In this document: piece by piece, positions 57,259 to 64,000 of the stretch | Layout: each line of letters opens with the position of its first letter | Numbering within the stretch: position 1 is the stretch's first letter | From: Allorhizobium sonneratiae | GTDB taxonomy: Bacteria; Pseudomonadota; Alphaproteobacteria; Rhizobiales; Rhizobiaceae | Assembly: GCF_023700755.1 (NCBI RefSeq) | Contig: NZ_JAMKOJ010000001.1 | Span: 496,001 to 560,000, forward strand | Direction: 5' to 3' | Length of the DNA: 64,000 nt | The notes under the pieces: generated by a model | What the model saw: only the letters and a program-made list of their open reading frames with translations | Databases searched by the model: none | Told to the model about the DNA's origin: nothing | Translations under genes and position numbers: made by a program

Positions 57259-57840
57259 TCAGATTTCCGACTGGCTTTCGATGATGCGGCCAACCAGACC
57301 GTAATCCTTGGCTTCTTCGGCCGAGAGCCAGTAATCGCGATCGATGTCCTTGGCGATCTTTTCTTCGAGCTGGCCGGTGGCCTTGGCGAAGATCTTGATC
57401 AGGCGCTTGTTCATCTTGATGATTTCCTTGGCCTGGATTTCAATGTCGGAGGCCATGCCGCGCGTGCCGCCGGACGGTTGATGCAGCAGGAAGCGGGTAT
57501 TGGGCAGGCAAAGCCGCTGTTCCTTCGGCGCTGCGGCGTATATCAGCGCGCCAGCGGAGGCGACCCAGCCGGTGCCAATGATAAAGACCTTCGGCTTGAT
57601 GAACTTGATCATGTCATGGATCGAATCGCCCGATTCGACATGGCCGCCGGGGGAGTTGACATAAACACGGATGTCTTCGTCGCTTGCCGCGGCCAGCGCC
57701 ACGAGCTGGGTGCAGACCTTCTGTGCCAGTTCCTGGGTGATCCCGCCATAGATGAAGATCGAACGCGACTTGAAAAGATTCGCTTCCGTTTCCTTGCCGA
57801 GCGGCAGTTCCTTGCTCTTGTCGTCGTCTTCTTCGTTCAT
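57259..57840 (-). CDS. clpP: ATP-dependent Clp protease proteolytic subunit, atypical paralogue
   Basis: A 193-residue serine peptidase. The catalytic triad is present: Ser95 (TGWVASAGA), His120 ([10 protein letters not shown]) and Asp169 ([12 protein letters not shown]). The usual serine context GQAASMGA is changed to GWVASAGA, and the N-terminus has an acidic lead ([14 protein letters not shown]) in place of the normal pore loop start. Rhizobia carry several ClpP paralogues and this looks like an accessory one; no clpX or clpA is adjacent. The ATG at 57840 follows GAGG; a GTG five codons earlier is possible. Confidence 0.9.
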   Translation of the reverse strand: MNEEDDDKSKELPLGKETEANLFKSRSIFIYGGITQELAQKVCTQLVALAAASDEDIRVYVNSPGGHVESGDSIHDMIKFIKPKVFIIGTGWVASAGALIYAAAPKEQRLCLPNTRFLLHQPSGGTRGMASDIEIQAKEIIKMNKRLIKIFAKATGQLEEKIAKDIDRDYWLSAEEAKDYGLVGRIIESQSEI

Positions 57841-58030
57841 GCGGCAATTCCTCACTTCAGTTTATCTTATCCGCACATAGTGCTTTCCAAGGCTTAAAAC
57901 AATGCGCGAAAAACACAAGGAGGCTGGCGGCGAATGATTGTGGAGCCGGTGCCGGAATAGGGCGTTGTTTAGAAAAACGGAAAACGAGCTGTTAACCGGG
58001 CGCATTTATAAGTGGAAAAAAGAGGTCTCC

Positions 58031-59377
58031 ATGCCGTCGCGCATCCGTCTTGCTGAAATCGTCGAAGCCTTGAGCCATGCCCTCGACATGACGGAGGGGC
58101 AGCCGCCGGGCCATTGTATCCGCTGCTGTTACATCGGCACGGCGGTGGGGCGTGCGATGGGGCTTGGTGAACAGGCGCTGCACGATCTCTATTACACGCT
58201 GTTGCTGAAGGATCTTGGCTGCTCCAGCAATGCGGCGCGCATCTGCGAATTGTATGTCAGCGACGACATTGCCTTCAAGCGCAATTACAAGGTTGTCGAT
58301 GGCAGCTTTTCCCAGGTGATCCGCTTCATTCTGGCCAATGCCGGAACGCAAACCGGCATGGTGGAGCGGCTGCGCACCGTGATGTCGGTGATGAAAAACG
58401 GTGGTCAGGCCAGTCTCGAACTGATCCAGACCCGTTGTCAGCGCGGGGCGGACATCGCCCGGCAGATGCGCTTTTCGCAAGATGTGGCCTTTGGCATTCG
58501 CGATCTCGATGAGCATTATAATGGCGGCGGTCTGCCCAGCCGCAGCAAAGGCGATACCATTCATCTTTTTGCCCGTATCGCGCTTCTGGCCCAGGTGGCG
58601 GATGTGTTTTTCATGACCGGCGGGTCAGAGGCGGCGATTGGCGAAATCACCAGCCGGCGCGGCGGCTGGTTCGATCCCGCCGTGGTCGATGCTTTCCTGT
58701 CCGTCTCCGTCAGTCCGCTCTTCTGGCGGACATTGGCGTCAGAGGATCTGGAAAGCATTGTTCTGGGCGAAGAGCCAGGTCATCAGGCCATCCTTGCCGA
58801 TGAGGATTACCTCGATGACATCGCTGCCGGTTTCGCCAGGGTCATCGATGCCAAAAGTCCTTTTACGTCCGGCCATAGCGACCGGGTGGCGTTGTTTACC
58901 GATATGATTGCCGAGCAAATGGGCATGGAGCCGCTGGCACGGCGGCGGCTGAAACGGGCAGCGCTGTTGCATGATATCGGCAAGCTCGGTGTGTCCAACA
59001 CCGTTCTCGACAAGCCGGGCAAGCTTGATGAGAGCGAATGGGCGCTGATGCGCCGCCATGCCGAATTTTCCGAACAGATTCTTTCCCGCGTCAGTGCCTT
59101 TGCCGATCTTGCCCGGATCGGTGGGGCCCATCACGAGCGACTCGATGGCAAGGGCTATCCGCGCGGGCTGAAAGGCGATGAGATCTCCTTCGAGACACGC
59201 ATCGTCTCCACCGCCGATGTCTTCGATGCACTGACGGCGGAGCGGCCTTATCGCGCTGCCATGCCGGTGAAAAAGGCGCTGGCCATTCTCTGGGAAGGGG
59301 CAGGCGCAAGCCATGATCCGCTCTGCATTCGCGCCCTTGAACAGGCGCTGGAAAAGGCCGATCTGATCGCGGCTTGA
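58031..59377 (+). CDS. HD-GYP domain protein (probable c-di-GMP phosphodiesterase)
   Basis: A 448-residue protein with two HD-like halves. The C-terminal HD-GYP domain is intact: SGHSDRV, AALLHDIGKLGV, HHERLDGKGYPRGLKGDEIS and the AD..DALTAERPYR segment. The N-terminal half (~20-220) appears to be a degenerate HD repeat, with GHCIRCCYIG and LYYTLLLKDLGCSSNA in place of the usual HD pair. It likely hydrolyses c-di-GMP, with the N-terminal half dimerising or regulating. No response-receiver domain is seen. The ATG at 58031 follows AGAGG. Confidence 0.9.
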   Translation: MPSRIRLAEIVEALSHALDMTEGQPPGHCIRCCYIGTAVGRAMGLGEQALHDLYYTLLLKDLGCSSNAARICELYVSDDIAFKRNYKVVDGSFSQVIRFILANAGTQTGMVERLRTVMSVMKNGGQASLELIQTRCQRGADIARQMRFSQDVAFGIRDLDEHYNGGGLPSRSKGDTIHLFARIALLAQVADVFFMTGGSEAAIGEITSRRGGWFDPAVVDAFLSVSVSPLFWRTLASEDLESIVLGEEPGHQAILADEDYLDDIAAGFARVIDAKSPFTSGHSDRVALFTDMIAEQMGMEPLARRRLKRAALLHDIGKLGVSNTVLDKPGKLDESEWALMRRHAEFSEQILSRVSAFADLARIGGAHHERLDGKGYPRGLKGDEISFETRIVSTADVFDALTAERPYRAAMPVKKALAILWEGAGASHDPLCIRALEQALEKADLIAA

Positions 59378-59378
59378 A

Positions 59379-60284
59379 TTATAACAGCGTCTGGTGATGA
59401 TCGAGCGTGACGCCGCTTGCATCCGCCGTGAGGCTATGCCGTTCCCATGTCAGCGACCATGCGCCGCTTTTGCCCGAAATCTCGAAGAGGTTGAAAGCCG
59501 CCGGTGGTTTCTTGCCGCCCGGTCCCTGGCTGGCCGAGGCAATGCCGATCACCGGTATGCGGCCACGGCGGGTGGTAAGCCAGTTCAGCGTATTGAGATG
59601 GGTGTGGCCATGCAGCACCAGCTCCGCTCCCCCGACGGAGAGGGCGGCGGCAAAGCGGCGAATGCCGATCATCCGCTTGTGCTGAGCCGTTGCGCCGCGG
59701 ATTGGCGGGTGATGAATCATCACCACTCTAAACAACCCGTCCCTGCCTGCCTGTTTCAGCGCTTCGGCGGTTTCTCGCGCCTGTCGCGGGCCGAAATAGC
59801 CGCTGGCGGAAAAAGGGGGGGTGGCCACCGAGGTCGAGCAGCCGATCAGCGCCACCGGCCCGCGTCGCCGCTGCGTGGGCCACAGCCTGTGCGCTTTCAC
59901 ATAATGGGATGGATCGTCATCGCCACGGACATAATCATACCAGGCGCGCATTGTCTTTTCATGGGCACCCGGCACATAGGCGTCGTGATTGCCCGGCACG
60001 ACGCTGGTGTCTTCCGGTGCGCCCAACGCCTCCAGCCAGCTGGCGGCGCGGCTGATTTCCAGACCCGTGGCCAGATTGACCAGATCGCCGGTCACAGCCA
60101 GATGGTCTGGATTGTGCTGGCGCATCGCCTCAACCAGTGTTTCCAGCGTGCCGCCCACCATGTGGCGACGGCGGTTGCTATGCCAGTTCAGATAGCCGGT
60201 GATGCGCTTGGACGCCAATTCGCGCCAGGTCAGCCGCGGCAGAGGACCAAGGTGAATATCGGATATATGCGCGAGCTTGAACAT
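59379..60284 (-). CDS. Metallophosphoesterase
   Basis: A 301-residue calcineurin-like phosphoesterase. The metal-binding motifs are complete: HISDIHLGPLP, TGDLVNLA, PGNHDAY, VMIHHPPIRG and LHGHTHLN. Members include cyclic nucleotide phosphodiesterases and the UDP-diacylglucosamine hydrolase-like group; the substrate is unknown. It ends two bases from the convergent HD-GYP stop. Confidence 0.9.
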   Translation of the reverse strand: MFKLAHISDIHLGPLPRLTWRELASKRITGYLNWHSNRRRHMVGGTLETLVEAMRQHNPDHLAVTGDLVNLATGLEISRAASWLEALGAPEDTSVVPGNHDAYVPGAHEKTMRAWYDYVRGDDDPSHYVKAHRLWPTQRRRGPVALIGCSTSVATPPFSASGYFGPRQARETAEALKQAGRDGLFRVVMIHHPPIRGATAQHKRMIGIRRFAAALSVGGAELVLHGHTHLNTLNWLTTRRGRIPVIGIASASQGPGGKKPPAAFNLFEISGKSGAWSLTWERHSLTADASGVTLDHHQTLL

Positions 60285-60368
60285 GCGCCCTGTCTATACC
60301 ATAGGATGAGAGGGAGCAATGATGAGAGCGTGTCCCGCGCTCACAATGGTTTTAAGGGAGAATGCAGC

Positions 60369-60830
60369 GTGAATCCTGTCAAACGCGCCATCATCCGCTT
60401 GCTGCATGTCTATTTCCGTTTTTCACGCGGGATGACGCTTGGGGTTCGCGCGGCCTGTTTCGATGAAGAGGGCCGGATTTTTCTGGTGCGCCATACCTAT
60501 CTTGCCGGATGGTATCTGCCGGGGGGCGGTGTCGAGGTTGGAGAAACAGCGTTTCAGGCCCTGGTAAAGGAGTTGCGTGAGGAGGGCAATCTGGAGGTGC
60601 TGGGTGCACCCGCCCTGTTGCAAAGCTTCCTCAATCTTTCGGCGACAAAGCGCGATCACGTTCTGCTCTATCGGGTCGATGTGCGTCAGACGGTGCCGCG
60701 CCCGCCGGATCATGAAATTGCCGAAAGTGGTTTCTTTGCTCTCGATCAATTGCCGGACGGGCTGACGGCGGCCACACGCCGCCGTCTGGATGAACTTGCC
60801 CGTGGCGGGCCCTATGCCGATGTCTGGTAG
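60369..60830 (+). CDS. NUDIX hydrolase
   Basis: A 153-residue pyrophosphohydrolase. The Nudix box GGGVEVGETAFQALVKELREEGNLEV keeps G-x5-E-x7-R-E-x-x-E-E closely, with the Glu of REE. An N-terminal helix (NPVKRAIIRLLHVYFRFSRG) precedes the domain. The start is GTG 60369 after a GGGAGAATG region. The tail overlaps the convergent glutathionyl-hydroquinone reductase by 19 bases. The substrate is unknown. Confidence 0.87.
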   Translation: MNPVKRAIIRLLHVYFRFSRGMTLGVRAACFDEEGRIFLVRHTYLAGWYLPGGGVEVGETAFQALVKELREEGNLEVLGAPALLQSFLNLSATKRDHVLLYRVDVRQTVPRPPDHEIAESGFFALDQLPDGLTAATRRRLDELARGGPYADVW

Positions 60831-61810
60831 GTTTTGAGCGTGTCGCGGTGATGCGGGGCCATCAGATCCATAACCGGGCCAACTGGAATGACGCCGGTCG
60901 GGTTGATGGTCTTGTGGCTGCCGTAATAATGGCGCTTGATATGGGTGAAATTCACCGTCCCGGCCACACCCGGTACCTGATAGAGGTCACGCAGATAGGC
61001 AGAAAGCGCCGGATAATCGGCAATGCGGCGAATATTGCATTTGAAATGGCCGACATAGACCGGATCGAAGCGGACAAGGGTGGTAAAGAGCCGCCAGTCG
61101 GCTTCGCTCACGCGCTCGCCGCAGAGATAGCGTTGACGTGACAGCCGTTCTTCCAGCCAGTCCAGCGTGTCGAAAAGCGGTGTCACGGCCTCTTCATAGG
61201 CCGCTTGCGTGGTGGCAAAACCGGCCTTGTAGACGCCATTGTTCACCCGGTCATAGATGCGGCTGTTGAGCTGGTCGATTTCTTCGCGCAGGTCTTGCGG
61301 GTAAAAATCCAGCCTGTTGCCGGTCAGGTCGTTGAAGGCGCTGTTGAACATGCGGATGATCTCGGCGGATTCATTCGAAACGATGGTCTGGCGCTTTTTG
61401 TCCCACAGAACCGGCACGGTGACGCGGCCGCTATAGGTGGGATCGGCCTTCAGATAGATCTGCCAGAGATAATCCTGCCCATAAAGGCTGTCGCCGGTGG
61501 CGCCGTCTTCCTGCTGAAAAGTCCAGCCGTTTTCCAGCATCAGCGGATGCACGACAGAGACCGGGATCAGATCCGCAAGCTGTTTCAGCTGACGAAAGAT
61601 CAGCGTGCGATGCGCCCAGGGACAGGCAAGCGAGACATAGAGATGATAGCGGCCAGCCTCGGCTTTGAACCCGTCCGTGCCGCTCGGTCCTGCCGCGCCA
61701 TCCTCGGTGATAAAATTGCGAAAGGCGGCGTTGGAACGCTGAAACCGGCCTTTCGTCGATTTTGTATCGTACCACACATCCTGCCAGACGCCGTCGACAA
61801 GCATACCCAT
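60812..61810 (-). CDS. Glutathionyl-hydroquinone reductase (Xi-class GST)
   Basis: A 332-residue enzyme removing glutathione from glutathionyl-hydroquinones. The catalytic Cys63 sits in SLACPWAHR, the same number as in E. coli YqjG. Other family marks are GGYHLY-like AGRYHLYVS, VHPLMLENGWTF, TVPVLWDKKRQTIVSNESAEIIRMFN, and in the C-terminal domain YKAGFATTQAAYEEAV and NPTGVIPVGP. The start was set at 61810, seven bases after AAGGAG. Confidence 0.9.
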   Translation of the reverse strand: MGMLVDGVWQDVWYDTKSTKGRFQRSNAAFRNFITEDGAAGPSGTDGFKAEAGRYHLYVSLACPWAHRTLIFRQLKQLADLIPVSVVHPLMLENGWTFQQEDGATGDSLYGQDYLWQIYLKADPTYSGRVTVPVLWDKKRQTIVSNESAEIIRMFNSAFNDLTGNRLDFYPQDLREEIDQLNSRIYDRVNNGVYKAGFATTQAAYEEAVTPLFDTLDWLEERLSRQRYLCGERVSEADWRLFTTLVRFDPVYVGHFKCNIRRIADYPALSAYLRDLYQVPGVAGTVNFTHIKRHYYGSHKTINPTGVIPVGPVMDLMAPHHRDTLKTYQTSA

Positions 61811-62088
61811 GACCATTCTCCTTTCGTTATCCTCACCATATATGAGTGGGAGCGAAAAAGGCGAGTGCTGCGCGGTGAACACTGTGTCCCGATGCCGTTT
61901 TGAAAACTTTCCAGCAGTGCAGATGCACTCTTTACGGCGGATTTTTTTGCTGATAAGCAATCACGATCTCGAAAAGGACATGTTGCCACCATGCTTATGC
62001 GGAACCTGCGACGACGCTGATGCTTCTTTCACCCGCCTGTCACGGCGGTGGATCATCATGGCTCATTCGCAATACGGTTCTGGCGCTC

Positions 62089-62667
62089 ATGCACAAGCAC
62101 GATCTGGTCTATCTCACTGAAGATGCGTCCCACGACGCGGTTATCGAACTCATCAACGAAGAGGCTTTCGGGCCGGGGCGGTTTACCCGGGCGGCGGCGC
62201 GCATTCGCGAACAGGGTCCGCATGACCGCACGCTCTCCTTCATCTGTGCCGATGACGGCGAAACCATTGCCTCTGTGCGGATGACGCCGGTGAAGGCTGG
62301 TGAAGTTATGGGGCATTTGCTGGGGCCGCTTGCGGTCCGGCCCTCGCACAAGAACCGGGGCATTGGCCGTGAACTGGTGCGCATTGCCATTGAGGCGGCG
62401 CGGCGCAAGGGCTCTGAGGCGGTGATCCTGATCGGCGATCCGCCCTATTATATGCCGCTCGGTTTCGAGAAGGTTGCCTATAAGGCGCTGGATTTCCCCG
62501 GCCCCGTCGATGCCAACCGGGTTCTGGTCGTGCCGCTTGCCGATGATGTGCATGCGCGGCTGAGGGGTGTGATCCAGTGGAGCGATCACAAGCGTTACAC
62601 CGGCGAGAGCGAAGAGGCGGCGGATCAGGATTTTTATGAGCCGCCGCTGAAAGTCGTTAACGGTTGA
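62089..62667 (+). CDS. GNAT family N-acetyltransferase (YhbS-like)
   Basis: A 192-residue acetyltransferase. Acetyl-CoA loop LGPLAVRPSHKNRGIGRELVRIAIEAARRKG and the following VILIGDPPYYMPLGFEKVAY, characteristic of YhbS-type enzymes. The start is uncertain: ATG 62089 gives the family-like beginning MHKHDLVYLTED, but an upstream in-frame start at 62020 exists. The 3' end overlaps the convergent MBL gene by 11 bases. Substrate unknown. Confidence 0.84.
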   Translation: MHKHDLVYLTEDASHDAVIELINEEAFGPGRFTRAAARIREQGPHDRTLSFICADDGETIASVRMTPVKAGEVMGHLLGPLAVRPSHKNRGIGRELVRIAIEAARRKGSEAVILIGDPPYYMPLGFEKVAYKALDFPGPVDANRVLVVPLADDVHARLRGVIQWSDHKRYTGESEEAADQDFYEPPLKVVNG

Positions 62668-63523
62668 CCGGCTCGAAGCGGTAACCATCTCCTTCACGTG
62701 TCACCTTGCCCAGGCCGGGGAAGGGGATATGCACACCGGCAATGGTGAAGCCCTGATCGGCAGCTTCCGCAAAACAGATGGCGCGCGAGTGCGCGGCATT
62801 TTTCTGATCATAATCGAAATCGATGGTGACCGCCGGGTTTTTGAACTGCACCGTGTCGCCATGGACGATGTCGCCGACAAAGGCGATGGTGTCGTGACCT
62901 TCTTTATAAAAGATCGTCAAATGGCCGGGGGTGTGGCCGGCCCGAAGGCTGGCGCTGAAACCGGGGATGATCTCGCCTTCATCGGCAAAGAGCTTCACCT
63001 GACCAGCGTTTTGATAAGGGTCGATCATCGCATGGGCGCGGGCGATCTGGCCTTTCAGCCGCTCCGTTGCGTTTGGCGCGTCTGCCGCCCCCGGTGACAG
63101 CCAGAAATCGGCCTCGGTCCGGCCGAGATGCAGCGTGGCGTTGGGGAAAACCTGCTTGCCGTCGATCATCAGTCCACCACTATGATCGGCGTGGATATGG
63201 GTGAGAATGATGTCACCGATGGCTTCCGGCTGAATGGCGAGTGCGGCAAGGCCATCGCGCAGCTTGCCATGATCGGGGCCGAACAGAGCACCCGATCCGG
63301 TATCGATCAGCACCAGACGCCCGGCGCTTTTCACCAGAAAGACATTGACGGAGAGTTCTGTCGGGGCCTCGGGAAAGCGCTCCGGCGTCGGCTCCGAGCT
63401 TTCAAGGCGGTAAAGATTGCCGACTGGCGCAGACAGGGTGCCATCTGAAAAGGCAAAGATGTCTGTCTCGCCCATGATCAGGCGAAAAGGCGCTGGAGCG
63501 GCTGGCTGCAATGTTTGATCCAT
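62657..63523 (-). CDS. MBL-fold metallo-hydrolase
   Basis: A 288-residue metallo-beta-lactamase-fold protein. The Zn site is visible as ILTHIHADHSGGL (HxHxDH), AGHTPGHLTIF and FVGDIVHGDTV, with a C-terminal GVHIPFPGLGKVTR His. No signal peptide is clear; MDQTLQPAAPAPFRLIMGETDIFAFSDG begins the domain. This group includes lactonases, so N-acyl-homoserine lactone hydrolysis is possible but unproven. The ATG at 63523 has GAGGAACT upstream. Confidence 0.87.
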   Translation of the reverse strand: MDQTLQPAAPAPFRLIMGETDIFAFSDGTLSAPVGNLYRLESSEPTPERFPEAPTELSVNVFLVKSAGRLVLIDTGSGALFGPDHGKLRDGLAALAIQPEAIGDIILTHIHADHSGGLMIDGKQVFPNATLHLGRTEADFWLSPGAADAPNATERLKGQIARAHAMIDPYQNAGQVKLFADEGEIIPGFSASLRAGHTPGHLTIFYKEGHDTIAFVGDIVHGDTVQFKNPAVTIDFDYDQKNAAHSRAICFAEAADQGFTIAGVHIPFPGLGKVTREGDGYRFEPVNR

Positions 63524-63583
63524 AAAGAGTTCCTCATAGTTGAGGGGCTGAACATTCGGCACCCCCATTTTGAAATGAAAATA

Positions 63584-64000
63584 TCACCGTCCCTCGCGCC
63601 ACCACATGGCCGACAGGGCAAAGAGCAGCAGCGCCAGCCCGCCAAAGCCGGCAAAGAGCGGCAGGGTGTCGATGCCTTTCAGAATGGTTTCGCTGGTCAT
63701 GCGAATGGTCAGGCGCTCACCGTCACTTGTCCGCACCGGCCCGTTGACCGGCAGAATGTCCGGCAGGGTGACGCCGCCATGGCCGTCATCGAGCCGTTTG
63801 ATCAGGCCATGACTGGCATCAGCCACCGGCTGCAACAGGGAAGGCGTTGAAATCATTGCCTTGAATTCCGGCGCATCCACCGCGCCGACATGGACGAGCG
63901 TCGAGAGCGTGCCGTTGGTGACGGTGAAAAGCCCGGTATCGTGCATTTTTTCCGCACCGCTATAGCGGCCCGGCTCGGTTTGCTGGAGGGGCAGCGTTTC
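63584..64000 (-). CDS. C-terminus of a membrane protein, cut by window edge
   Basis: About 138 C-terminal residues; the frame is open through base 64000, so the start is outside the window. It ends with a single membrane segment (LPLFAGFGGLALLLFALSAMWWREGR). The soluble part reads ETLPLQQTEPGRYSGAEKMHDTGLFTVTNGT, a pattern like the C-terminus of the large glutamine-amidotransferase-like or VWA-linked membrane proteins that sit in MoxR-DUF58 operons of rhizobia. That assignment is tentative; the fragment alone is not diagnostic. Confidence 0.6.
   Translation of the reverse strand, partial: ETLPLQQTEPGRYSGAEKMHDTGLFTVTNGTLSTLVHVGAVDAPEFKAMISTPSLLQPVADASHGLIKRLDDGHGGVTLPDILPVNGPVRTSDGERLTIRMTSETILKGIDTLPLFAGFGGLALLLFALSAMWWREGR

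Overview
This is a chromosomal segment from an alphaproteobacterium of the Rhizobiaceae (Agrobacterium / Allorhizobium / Rhizobium group). The placement rests on a fused trpE(G) gene preceded by a Trp-codon leader peptide, a choXWV choline transporter, a BacA/SbmA peptide transporter, a NolR-like ArsR regulator, rhizobial-style palindromic intergenic repeats, and generally GC-rich coding DNA. The species cannot be fixed from this window. No rRNA, tRNA, CRISPR array, transposase or phage gene was seen.

Layout. (1) 1-9693, minus strand: purine salvage and catabolism (guaD, puuD, xdhC, xdhB, xdhA), interrupted by a TPR-sulfotransferase gene, an 83-bp dispersed repeat, an element with 45-bp inverted ends and a DUF559 nuclease-like gene. 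(2) 9.8-18.9 kb: flavin monooxygenase, methionine aminopeptidase, MFS exporter, AT-richer bacA, nnrU, a YfgM-like membrane TPR protein with der, and a GT4 glycosyltransferase. (3) 19-29 kb: alpha-glucosidase, M23 peptidase, adenine deaminase, aldose epimerase and choXWV. (4) 29-31.9 kb: AT-rich, hairpin-containing intergenic DNA carrying a NolR-like regulator and a LuxR solo with an altered ligand pocket. (5) 32-42.8 kb: fhs, extensin-like protein, trpL-trpE(G)-GNAT, a 56-bp tandem repeat, a CDF transporter with queF, and a divergent MocR / ddl-EamA pair. (6) 42.8-50.4 kb: DUF2076 protein, HupE/UreJ, SelO, a soluble PAS chemoreceptor, then a low-GC patch with a GxGYxYP putative glycosidase and a secreted two-repeat protein. 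(7) 50.9-57.2 kb: leuL-leuA, then a complete bufferin-type metallophore locus. (8) 57.2-64 kb: an atypical ClpP, HD-GYP protein, phosphoesterase, NUDIX, glutathionyl-hydroquinone reductase, GNAT, MBL hydrolase and the end of a membrane protein.

The most striking system is at 52910-57201. Two paralogous four-cysteine precursor peptides (DUF2282, bufferin type), an MNIO enzyme (DUF692), its partner protein (DUF2063) and a DoxX membrane protein form one operon. It is divergent from an ECF sigma factor and a NrsF-type membrane anti-sigma factor. The 190-bp divergent region holds two matching promoter-like sites, one facing each way, both TGTAACAAA with CGTA after a 17-nt spacer. This points to one autoregulated metal-stress regulon.

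Other notable items are two amino-acid leader peptides (trpL and a Leu-rich leuL), repeats that form both ends of the xdhC reading frame, a possible DdlR-like MocR/ddl pair, and the foreign-looking low-GC genes around 48-50.4 kb.
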